Source: Artocarpus heterophyllus (Eukaryota > Streptophyta > Magnoliopsida > Rosales > Moraceae). From it: a DNA stretch of 64,000 nucleotides. Shown piece by piece: positions 49,701 to 60,705 of this stretch; position 1 is the stretch's first letter; every line of letters begins with the position of its first letter. A program made the position numbers and the translations under genes. The notes under the pieces were generated by a model, which saw nothing but the letters and a program-made list of their open reading frames with translations, was not told the origin of the DNA and searched no databases. The stretch lies in contig CM046342.1 in assembly GCA_025403435.1 (NCBI GenBank), forward strand, positions 19,264,631 to 19,328,630, written 5' to 3'.

Positions 49701-51713
49701 TGTTGGAAACAAAGTGCGCAGCGAAATTTTAAAAATTTTTCATCAGAGTATTTTTCAAAACACAAGCTTGACATGTTTTATGTATAAATTAGACAGATCT
49801 TACTAACCTCAGTGTGCCGAAGAACCTCCGCAACCTGTGTAGAGAAGTAACGTTCCAGAAGAGCCTCAACCAACTGGTCTTCTTTGCTATTCTCTATCCA
49901 CAACCGGAGTGAGTGTGGGGTCACACGTACAGCTCTTCCACCGGTGATTCTCCTTCCAACCAATAGAGAGAACCCAAAGCTAGTGCTCATGATTTGTGAA
50001 CAAAAGCTCTCAGGGCGTTTTTGGATGCTCACTAGAAGAGTATCACTCTTAATCTCTCAAATTGATCTGAGTAAATCAAGAGACTAACTCCCTTTTTTTA
50101 TACCTATTGGTCCTGGGGTCAGTCCATATCAGATTAGGTCTCAAAAACTCAAAACAGAATCAAGTTCGGATCAATATCTGATAAGATCCGTGTGAAAATG
50201 CGTAATCTTATCTTTGCTGATCGGCAAGCCGAACAATCTAATCGGCAGGCCAAACACGTCATCCGGTAGGCCGAACTCCCGAGAAAAAATCTCTGCGAAT
50301 CTTTTATTTTCCACCCGAGATTCTAAAGGATAAAGTCTCAGTTTTGATTCAAATAACCCAATAGAGAAGTTATCTTATCAAAACAAACTTTATCAAGATA
50401 ATCTCTAAGAAAATAAATCAATTCACAATAATTCTACAAGTTTATCTTGTTCTAATTTGTCCAAAATTAAAACAACCGATAAACAGACAAGAATTATCTG
50501 ATCGCAATAGTTCAACAAGTTTATCTTAAACTAATTTCTTACAAAATTAATTCAACCGATAAACAGACATGAATTATTTGATTCTTACAAATTTTAAACC
50601 AATCTGATAAATCCGACATAAGTCACCAATTATTGAAAAAGCACGTCGTGTCGTTACAGGATTTTGTGAGCTAGCAAAAGGGACCAAAATGGACCTATAA
50701 AGTTCAAGCTCATGATAATTATGAAACCCAATATTCCAGATATACATTTCACAATTATCAACTCCAACGCTACTCCATTAAAAGCTTGGAGCTGCACTCT
50801 CAAACTTTATAGAATTACGAAGCTCGTGTAGTTAAGTCTCCATGACATATTATAGTGTATTGTATCCCCATATGTTCATCCATAATCGGCTTAAGGACAA
50901 GTTCTGTCTTACCTTCCCGATTATTTTTATCTTACGTTCTATTGTCTCACCATTAGAAAACTTACCATCCAAAGATAGTATACCATTCGGTTACACCTAT
51001 GTATCCAAATGGTTGAGCGCTCTAGTTTTCTAATTACAGGACAACGCATATAAGAGGATATCATTACTCCTAAAGAGGAGCTATGGATTCCATATCTATG
51101 AATAACAAGTCTACGCTATCAAGAGTCATGCCTCCAACGTACCGGCATGCATACCACTATAGAGATGTGGGAGTCACCCATTGGTACATCTAAAGACACA
51201 AGTCAAGACAACGGGCCCACTATTCATCTCAGGATTAAGATACAATACAAATGACTGTCTAAAGTGAGTCGATTTGCCGAGACAGAATTATTAATCCAAA
51301 TCAATTCACTTTATGTCCCGATCCAACACATCGTCACCTATGACAACGTGCCAATGTTTCTATTCACAGAGTCTAACTCCGATGGCCAAGACAAACCATC
51401 TCCCAAAAGGCATATAGACAACATAACAACCTTTACATGAATAAAGCGCCCAACTTTATTCCCTCGATTGCGGATCATATGTTTTAGACCGTCACCTTAA
51501 GAATCGTGTCTTCCGCATAATCAGTCCATCATATGCCCAATTCTTAAGGTTTAGACTGATAGTCTCAGACCACTGTTTGCTTGCCATACATTCAACAAAT
51601 ATGAACGTAAAGAGGACAAAATTTGGTATATATAAATGAATAAATTCTTTATTGATAAAAATGTCTCCAAAAATGTATTACATTTTTACTCCTTAGGGCA
51701 TACATATCTAACA
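49701..51713 (-). repeat. 5' LTR of Copia-G
   Basis: The 2013-bp LTR reads tgttggaaac to catatctaaca on the + strand. It has three array units at 50222, 50243 and 50264. The TATA region lies near 50093-50103. It is followed by the duplication tagat. Confidence 0.93.
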
Positions 51714-53167
51714 TAGATCGGCAGGCCAAACTGCCGTATAAATATCTCCGCGAATCTTTTATTTTCCACCCGAGATTCTATAGGATAAAGTCTCAGTTTT
51801 GATTCAAATAACCCAATAGAGAAGTTATCTTATCAAAACAAACTTTATCAAGATACTCTCTAAGAAAATAAATCAATTCACAATAATTCTATAAGTTTAT
51901 CTTGATTTAATTTATCCAATTAAATCAACCAATAAACAGACAAGAATTATCCGATCCCAATAATTCAACAAGTTTATCTTAAATTAATTTTATTACAAAA
52001 TTAATTCAACCAATAAAGAGACATGAATTATTTGATTCTTTCAAATTTTAAACCAATCCGATAAATCCGACATAAGTCACCAATTATTGAAAAAGCACGC
52101 CGTATCATTATAGGATTTTGTGAGCTAGCAAAGGGGACCAAAATGGACCTATAAAGTTCAAGCTCATGATAATTATGAAACCCAATATCCCATATATACA
52201 TTTCACAATTATCAACTCCAACGCTACTCTACTAAAAGCTTGGAGCTGCACTCTCGAACTTTATAGAATTACAAAGCCCGTGTAGCTAAGTCTCCATGAC
52301 ATATCAAAGTGTATCGTATCCCCATATGATAATCCATAATCAGCTTAAGGACAAGTTCTGTCTTACCTTCCTGATTATTTTTATCTTATGTTCCATTATC
52401 TCACCATTAGAAAACTTACCATCCAAAGATAGTATACCATTCGGTTACACCTATGTATCCAAATGGTTGAGCGCTCTAGTTTTCTAATTACAGGACAACG
52501 CATATAAGAGGATATCATTACTCCTAAAGAGGAGCTATGGATTCCATATCTATGAATAACAAGTCTACGCTATCAAGAGTCATGCCTCCAATGTACCGGC
52601 ATGCATACCACTATTGAGATGTGGGAGTCACCCTTTGGTACATCAAAAGACACAAGTCGAGACAATGGGCCCACTATCCATCTCAGGATTAAGATACAAT
52701 ACAAATGATTGTCTAAAATGAATCGATTTGCCAAGATAGAATTATTAATCCAAATGAATTCACTTTGTGTCCCGATCCAACACATTGTCACCTATGACAA
52801 CGTGCCAATGTTTATATTCATGAAGTCCAACTCCGATGGTCAAGACAAACCATCTTCCTATAGGGATATAGACAACATAACAATCTTTGCATGAATAAAG
52901 TACCCAACTTTATTCCCTCGATTGTGGATCATATGTTTTAGAACGTCACCTTAAGAATCATGTCTTCCGTATAATCAGTCCATCAAATGCCAAATTCTTA
53001 AAGGTTTAGACCGACAGTTTCAGACTACTATTTACTTAACATACATTCAACAAATATGAAGCTAATGAGGACAAGATTTGGTATATATAAATGAATAAAT
53101 TCTTTATTGATAAAAATGTCTCAAAAAACGTATTACATTTTACTCCTTAGGGCATACATATCTAACA
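51714..53167 (-). repeat. 5' LTR of Copia-D, U3 part
   Basis: The D LTR resumes after G. The first new base after the tagat duplication (51719) starts a palindrome unit, so G landed in the spacer between two units. It ends catatctaaca at 53167, followed by the D duplication ttagg. Confidence 0.9.
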
Positions 53168-55374
53168 TTAGGTCCATGAAAGCTGCCGGAGCATTTGTCA
53201 ACCCAAATGGCATCACCAAAATCTCAAAGTATCCATACCAGGTTCTGAAAACTATTTTGGGAATGTCCATTTCCCTAATCCTAAGCTGGTGGTATCCTGA
53301 ACCCAAATCTATCTTCGAGAAGTACCGCAAACTTCCCAACTGAGTAAATAACTCATCGATTCTAGGTAGAGGATATTTCTTCTTCATGGTGACTCGATTT
53401 AGCTGTCGATAGTCAATGCAAAGCTTGAGGGCCCCATCTTGCTTTTTAGCAAACAAAATTAGTGCACCCCACGACGATGTGCTATTCTAAAAATATCCTT
53501 TGTCAGCAAGCTCCTAAAGTTGTTTTTTCATTTTTTTCATGTCTGTCGGCAACATCCGGTGCTATTCCATAAGGTTTTACAAAAATCAGTGCGGTTCCCA
53601 AAGTAACTCAATACCAAACTCAATCTCCTGATGTTGCGACAACCTTGGTAACTCGTCAGGGAAGACATCTTCAAACTCATCAACCACTGAAATTGTTGCA
53701 TTTCTTCCTGATGCACTGGACTCTCCTTCTAGGTTCATGAGGAAGGCATAGCAAGCTAGATTCTTCCATCCTCTAAGACATGTCTTCATGAGATACTGAC
53801 TCATCATTTGATCATTACCACCCTAGTAAGTGATCGTCGTTCCATTGTTAGACACTAAAGTCACTCTCCTAAGTTGGCAGTCTACAACTACATTGTACTT
53901 GGACAACCAGTTTATTCCTAAGATTACATCATATGAGCTCATGGGGATTACAATTAAATCACGCTTCAAACTCTCACCCATAATCTTTATTTTACAAGGT
54001 TTACATACACAGTTCACACACACCCGCCTCAAGGGTGAAGCAATAACTAAAGGCTCATCAAACTCTTCTATCTCTAACCCCAAGGCATGTACAAAAGAAC
54101 TTGAAATGAGAGAATGAGCGGCACTAGTATCAAATAAAACATGTGCTAAGGACTGAGAAACTAAGACCATACCATCCCCAACAGCGTTGCTAGTTTGCGC
54201 ATCTGAACTCCTTGATGTCATGGTGTGAACCTGAACTGGAGCTTTCCCTTTTCCTATACCAACATTGCTAGGTCCTAGATTAGTTGGCCGATATTGCTGT
54301 GGTAGAGGTGACTACACGCTAGCTATACTCGAGGCTCAATACTGAGAGGCATTACGCTTGAAGTTCTATGGCTGGTATCCTTGTGCTGGGTGTGGCAGTA
54401 ATTGAGGGGTGAACTAATGGAACTACAACTGAGAGAATTGCAGAGGAGGAGGTAGAGTCTAAGGCTGAGGCTAACGACTGGCACCTTCTTCGGTCTAAAG
54501 TCCTAGACGAGCACTCCTGACTAGGTAGTTCCTCTTAATGTGTCCCGGTTGTTGGCAATAGTGGCAATGGAAACTGTAGGGGTTGCTACGCCTGCTGCTG
54601 GATGAACTGCTGCTTCTACTGCTCATGTTACCCTATTGATTCTTTCCTTGAGTTGGATGGCTATTGGTACTCCTCCTACCGCTCCTTCGTGGTCCTCTTG
54701 ACGTCCTTGCTTGATCCTCGTAGTAGTGCATATAATCATTTTCCACAAATATAGTTGATGACACAATCAAAATTCCTGAGTCATAGGGCAACCACCTGCC
54801 ATCGAATAAAAGCCTTAAGCCCTTCTTGAAACTTAATACACTTCTCATGCTCTGATGCTACAACGTATGGAGCAAACCTAGCCAATTCATTAAACTTTGC
54901 CTTGTAGTCCTGAACTGACATATCACCCTGCTCTAATCTATAAAATTCAACAACCTTCTGATCTCTATATCCATGCAAGAAATAACGATCGTAGAATAGC
55001 TCCTTGAACCCATCCCAGCTAATGTTCTCATTGTTCTCCAAGTGTTTAGCTTGCTTCCACCAAGTATTGGCACCACCTTCAAATTTGTAGGCTGCAAACT
55101 CCACACGATACTATATTGGCACATCAAGGGTATCTAGGTGTTTCACGACTGAATCTAACCAATATTTGGCCACCTGCGGGTCCCCATTTCTATCAAAGGT
55201 CGGAACAGATGCACACCAAAACTCCTTAAAGTACACGTGCCGACGGCTTACCTCAGAATTTTCTAGTCTTGCAATTGTCGCCATCTGTTGGAAAGCAGTA
55301 AGCATTGCCCCCATCATACTTTCCTCATTTCCTGGGTTCGCATCAGCAGCAAATGAACGATGCTTGGGTGCCAT
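53168..55374 (-). pseudogene. Gypsy-E gag, protease and first part of RT
   Basis: The gag ATG is at 55374, with MAPKHRSFAADANPG at its start; stops and shifts follow from 55111 on. A retrotransposon gag core lies at 54781-55104. The zinc knuckle near 54535-54575 reads CHYCQQPGHIKRNY, so its last Cys is lost. The protease is at 53823-54221 with DTSA where DTGA-like motifs are usual. The RT part (53133-53456) contains the DYRQLNRVT and [15 protein letters not shown] blocks and is then cut by Copia-D at 53167. The second half of RT continues below 34505. Not functional. Confidence 0.88.
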
Positions 55375-55460
55375 TCTCTCACTTCTAAAAACAAAATTGG
55401 ACTATCAGTGGTATTTCATTATCATATCTATGTGTGCACAATTCCCAAGGTTCATAACCT

Positions 55461-55475
55461 AGGGCTCTGATACCA
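55461..55475 (-). other. Primer binding site of Gypsy-E
   Basis: The - strand reads tggtatcagagccct, a 15-base complement to the 3' end of initiator Met tRNA, three bases from the 5' LTR end. Confidence 0.85.
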
Positions 55476-55478
55476 TTC

Positions 55479-55706
55479 TATCATACCTGAGAGGTGACAT
55501 GGTAGATTAATTAGGTTAATTAAGTTAAATTTTAATTAAAAATACAAATTAAAGAATTCGATTAATTATAAAAAATGTGAAAATTTAAAACCTTTATAAA
55601 AATGATTATTATAATGATAAACATATAGGCGGAAAATAAAATAAAATAAGATAAAAAAAGGAAATATGTGTTGGGTTCCACCAGGCCCACAACTTATGCA
55701 CACATA
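55479..55706 (-). repeat. 5' LTR of Gypsy-E, first part
   Basis: The LTR begins tatcatacctg on the + strand and matches 29993 onward. It is cut at 55706 by solo LTR F; its last five bases, acata, are the target duplication. Confidence 0.88.
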
Positions 55707-57837
55707 TGTCACGCCCCGGAGTACGGGAGGTGATGTGGCGGATTATTTAAATTAATTAAAAGAGAATTTAATTAAAATTCAGAGTTTAAGGGGTTTGAAT
55801 CAAGTATAAAATGTGAGGTTCATTAAAACACTTTATAGAGAGTTCATATACATTAGATAATTTAAACATTAAACGAATAAATATTAAAATAATAAAGCCG
55901 CGAGTATGGGTCCCACAGACCCACAACTTGTGCACACACATGGTTCTGATAATATCATAAATACAATCACAGTCCAGATACACATAAAGTTAAAATCTTA
56001 CATGCCTTGATTTAAATAATACAAATAAATTTACTAATCCTTTACTGCTCCTGAGTCCTGTCCGAAGAGTCCTCTCCAAACCTAAATGGAAAACCACCTA
56101 AAGGGGGAAATTTAAAACAAATAAAGCGTGAGCAAAAGGCTCAGTAGGACTAAGTTTTATAAAATAATTTAATTTAAAGAAACAGGTCATTTAAAAGAAA
56201 CCTTAAATGAATAAATAAATAAATAAATGAATAAATTTGAGTAAAGCCGTTCTTACCCAGAACAGTTTACTTGGACAACCAGAAATATCAGTTTCTTTTT
56301 CCTAGGCAAACCATAATAATATCACCACCGTAGTGGCCCAGCTGGGTTTCGGGACCTGCCCCCAAGGTCGATCGCTACATGACCCGATCTCTGATATGGC
56401 ATCATGCCTATATGTTTATTATCATCATCATTCAAAACCCAATTACCGAGTGTTTTCATTTACATTCATTATGAAGTTCATTTCAGTTCATGGTATATTA
56501 AAATATAACCGATAAATACATTTTTCAAACAACCGTTGAAAACACTTTAATAGAAATCCTTTTTAAAGCCAAATCATTTCAAAACCAGGCTACCAAAGAA
56601 ATGGGGTAGAAGTCCTACCTCAATACTCGTGTCGGTGCCCCACACCGTAATCCCGGTCCGCTATATGTTAGCTCCGCGGAACCACAAACGATCCTAGATA
56701 CAAACTAAGTCGGTCAATATCTAGTTCAAGACATCCTATGTTACTAAATCATTTCATGATGTCCTAGTGTACCATTTGTATCTTTAAAATCATTCTATAA
56801 GGTTGGAATTTAAATCAGGGTTCAAAACAGTGAAAACGGATAAAAATCACAAAAGTTTCTATGCCTCGGTCGGCCTGTCGGACTCCCTGCTTCGGCCTGC
56901 CGAAAGCAAAGTTCGGCCTGCCGGAAGCAAAGTTCGGTCGGCCGGACAATTTCCAGGTTCGGCCTGCCGGACGGAAGAACACCGGCCTGTCGAACTGGGA
57001 AAACCCAGAAATCCCAGCCACGGGTTTCTCGATCCCCAAAATTCAAATCTTGATTCTAACCTGTTTTTCTCAAATCCCAGGCATAGAAAATAATCATAGT
57101 TGATAGAAAAACATACTAGAACACATTTGGACTCATTTAAACAAGATTTAAACTCAAAAATCCAAAAATGCAAAAATAGGGAGAAAAATGAAAAATCTTG
57201 AATCCAATCTGTTTTTCTTCAGTCTAAGCTTAGATTCTAGGTGTTCTAAGTTCATTTAACTCAAATCCAAGGTTTTCTAAGCTTAAACAAACCTAAATTT
57301 CAAAAATGCACAAAATTGAAAATTTTGGAAAAAGTTTAGAAATTTCAAAACTAACCTCGAATCGAAGCTTCAATCCGCGTTCTCGGCTGTCAAATCACGT
57401 CCCCGAGCTTCCTCCTTGCTAACCCGAAGCTTGGATTCGAAATTGGGTTTCAAAATTTTGAGAGAGATAGAGAGAGAGAGGGGTTGCCGAGAGAGATCAA
57501 GAGAGAGAGAGAGAGAGTGAAATCGGGAGAGTGAGGAGAGAGGAGGAAGAGAGATAATAAATAGAGAAAATCAGTGGGCGGTTTTACTATGCGAAAACCA
57601 TGTGCCGCCCACGGTTTTGTAAAACGGAGTATTTTTAACATTTTACAAATTGTTGTGTTTTAAAACTCAAAACATTATTTTAAAACAATAAGAAATCATT
57701 TGAATTCAACAAATTAACAAAACAACCAAAAATTCAAAATCCAACCCAATAATCAAATTAATGTTAAAACATTAATTATGGCACACTAATTCATCATTTA
57801 TATTACATTAACATTAAATAAATTTCAGGACGTTATA
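55707..57837 (-). mobile_element. Solo LTR F of a Gypsy element
   Basis: A lone 2131-bp LTR (tgtcacgcccc to gacgttata on the + strand) is flanked by the perfect duplication acata at 55702-55706 and 57838-57842. No internal region is present, so this is the footprint of LTR-LTR recombination. It is close in sequence to the Gypsy-H LTR. It carries six array units at 56871-56992. Confidence 0.93.
56871..56992 (-). repeat. Six-unit palindrome array in solo LTR F
   Basis: Units start at 56871, 56893, 56914, 56935, 56960 and 56983, spacings 22, 21, 21, 25 and 23. The first five spacings of Gypsy-H are almost the same (22, 22, 21, 26, 23). Confidence 0.85.
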
Positions 57838-59738
57838 ACATATAGTATCAACAATAATTAAACTACAACCACAGTCTAATATAGAAAAAGAAGTTAAAAT
57901 GATACATACCTTGTTTAATTAATACAAATAACCTACTTAGGGTCTTCTACTGCTCGCGAGTCCAGTCGGTGGACTCTCTGTCGATCCTAAGCTAGATTCC
58001 ACCTAGAGGGAAAGGGTTTGAAAACATGTAAAAAGTGAGCGAAAGGCTCAGTAGAACTAGGTTATAAAAACATATTTAATTTAAATATAAAATTCATTAT
58101 TCAAGAAAATATTTAGACAACAAAATTGAATAAATAAATCGATAAATAAATTCAATAAAATCAATCTTACCAAAAACCATTTATTGTTCGACCAGAAAGG
58201 ATATCATTATCTTTTACTTGGGCAAGCCATATATTTCACCACCATTGTGGCCCAGCCGGGTTTCGGGACCTACCCCCAAGGTCGCACTCTACATGACCCG
58301 ATCTCTGGGTATGGCATCATGCCTATCTATGCATTTCTATAGTTATTAAAATCTCATTTTACCAAGTTTATTTATTTACATTCATTATGCGGTTTATTAT
58401 AAAAAATCACCTCATTTTACTGCTTATAAAAACAAGTCATAAAAATCTATTTTCAATTATTCATTGAAAATATTTTGAAAGAAATCATTTTGAGGCTAAA
58501 AATCATTTAAAAACTTGGCTACCAAGGAAGGGGGTAGAAGTCCCACCTCAATATCTGTACCGATGTCCAACACCATAGTCCTGATCCGCTATATGTTAGC
58601 TCCAAGGAACCACGAGCAACCTTAAATATAAACTAAGTTTATCAATATCTAGCTTAGGATATCTTACACTACTAAACTATCTCATGGTGTCCTAGTATGC
58701 CATTTATGTTTGTAAAATGATATTATAAAGTTAAAATCTCAATCTGGGTTAAAAATAGGAAAAATGGGTGAAAAAGGATAAATTTTTACAAAGTCCGGTC
58801 GGCTTGCTATTTATCCTGGTCCGGCCTACCGACAATTAGGATCGGCCTACCAAACTGTTCCAAGTTTGGCCTGCCGGGCTCATGAATCCGGCCTGCCGAA
58901 CTGAAAAATTTTGGAATTTTCCAGAATTCGAGTATTGGCCTCACCGAGCTCAAATCCTCATTTTCAACCTGTTTTCTTAATTCTCAGGCATTTAAAACAT
59001 TCCTAGAAGATAGAAAAACATAGTAGAACACTTTTAAACTAATTTAACGAGATTTGCATAGAAAACTTCAAAGAAATCTGAAAATGGAAAAATAAAGGGA
59101 AAATAGCAAAACTTGATTCAAATCTATTTTTAACCAAAGCAAACCTAGATTTGAGATAGTTTGAGTCATACTAACTTAGATTGAAGGTTTTCTAAGCTCA
59201 TAAAACTTAGATTACAACTTTCTAAGGAAATTTAGAAAATTTTGAAAAATAAACAAACTAACCTTGGATTTAAACTTTAAATCGAGTTTGTGATTGTCCA
59301 AACACGTTCTCGAGCTTCCAATCTGGTGAAAACCGAAGCTTGGGCTTGATTTTTGAATAAAAAATTTGACAGAAAGAGAGAGAGAAAGAGAGGCAGAGAG
59401 AGATGAGAGATAGACGATGAGTTGAGAGTGAGTGAAGGAAGGAGAGGGAGAGAAAGAAATGAATAGAGTGATGAGAGGTGGTTTTGCATAGCAAAACTGT
59501 GTCCCAGCACACAGTTTTGAAATTGGGACATATCGAGTATTCAACAAATTATTTTGTTTTAAAATTCAAAATAACAAATAAAAATAATCAAGAGAAATTA
59601 AAAATAATTAAAATAACTAAAAATATCATTAATTTAGAAATATCATAAAACAGTCAGATTAAATTTAAAATATATCATGGCGTACTAATTCATCATCTTA
59701 TACACTAAAAACCACTTAATTAATTTTAAGGCGTTACA
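57838..59738 (-). repeat. 5' LTR of Gypsy-E, remainder
   Basis: The E LTR resumes after F and ends aaggcgttaca at 59738. It has five decayed array units (58800, 58822, 58843, 58867, 58889). GA-rich DNA at 59365-59460 matches the block in the 3' LTR and makes artefact frames. Confidence 0.88.
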
Positions 59739-59970
59739 CTACTACTACTAAGGTAGAATCATTCTCTCAAATTATATCTTCAAAATGAAACATCTTTTTG
59801 TAGGGCGTCTTTTTGTAGGTTTTGCATACTGCCATAATATTATTTTCTTTTCACAAAAGGAAACTTTTTTTTGAAACCTCTTTTTTATGTTACAAATGGC
59901 CAACTAATTGTATTATTGTCCGAAAAGCAAAAATAAGTAGCACTCTTAAGTCAATGACGCATGACCCACT

Positions 59971-60010
<40 letters not shown>

Positions 60011-60705
60011 TGACACGTATTTTTTGACCTATCTCACGAATGATCCATGCATCTGAACTAAAGACCTTTACCAAACCATAATGTAATGGAATAGGATAAA
60101 GATAATATCGCTTGGAAACCAAAATGAAAGATTAATTGTAAACAATGGATTCATTGACTCAGTAGTGCTTAGTCTTTATTGATCTATTTAAAAGTAAAAT
60201 AGAAATAATCCTATTATAAAGTAAATAATCATAGAGAAATATAAAACTAATAACAGTATATAAGCAAATTTGACGTCTCGTGTGGGGAAGACCAAATTGA
60301 GATTATTAATTTAATAATTAAGTAAATATGACGAAATAAAAATAAAAACACTACGCTTTTATCTCTTTCATTTCATGTGGAATAAACAAGGGAAAACGGC
60401 TCTTCTAAATAGTAAATGATAATTATGTGATTTGGTTTCTAAAAATAAGGGAGAAACAAAAGTGCTTTCACATTTTACAAGCTAAAGATTCTATTTTCTA
60501 TTATCAATTTCCTCCTTTTCTAATGTTTCTTATCAATATTTTGCTATCAGTTTTTAATGCAATAATAAAACAACAGTATTTATGTTGGTTAGAGGAAAAA
60601 TAAAACAAATATCATAGAAGCTACAAGACTTAAATTATCCATTCCCATAACAACCCAGTAATTAGGTGTGATATCCTCAATATTATCTCCGTTATTTTGG
60701 ATTTC
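59739..60705. other. Spacer between Gypsy-E and Gypsy-H
   Basis: It begins with the second copy of the ctact duplication and the rest of the minisatellite unit seen before 29992 (to about 59795). An (AT)n microsatellite lies at 59974-60006. The rest is AT-rich with no gene. The last five bases, atttc, should be the target duplication of Gypsy-H. Confidence 0.75.

Larger units (their letters stand above)
42742..51713 (-). mobile_element. Ty1/Copia element G, complete, inserted in the 5' LTR of D
   Basis: G is 8972 bp: 3' LTR 42742-44075, gag-pol 44090-48042, leader, primer site 49687-49698, 5' LTR 49701-51713. It is flanked by the perfect duplication tagat (42737-42741 and 51714-51718). It is the innermost element of the right nest. 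Its gag-pol has the fewest defects of any Copia copy in the window, but still several stops. Confidence 0.95.
34505..53167 (-). mobile_element. Ty1/Copia element D, inserted in Gypsy-E and holding Copia-G
   Basis: D reads on the - strand: 3' LTR 34505-36507, gag-pol 36522-40472, leader, primer site 42146-42156, and 5' LTR 42159-42741 continued at 51719-53167. It is flanked by the perfect duplication ttagg (34500-34504 and 53168-53172). It belongs to the same family as A, B, C and G. It is younger than E and older than G. Confidence 0.93.
29993..59738 (-). mobile_element. Ty3/Gypsy element E, full length, expanded by nested insertions
   Basis: Gypsy-E reads on the - strand. Its 3' LTR is 29993-32189 and its 5' LTR is 55479-55706 plus 57843-59738. 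The perfect 5-bp duplication ctact lies at 29988-29992 and 59739-59743. Copia-D (with G inside it) interrupts its RT at 34504, and solo LTR F interrupts its 5' LTR. Pol order (RT and RNase H before integrase) defines Gypsy. The chromodomain-like tail of the related element H suggests a chromovirus, Tekay/Del-like. All of its genes are broken. Confidence 0.92.
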
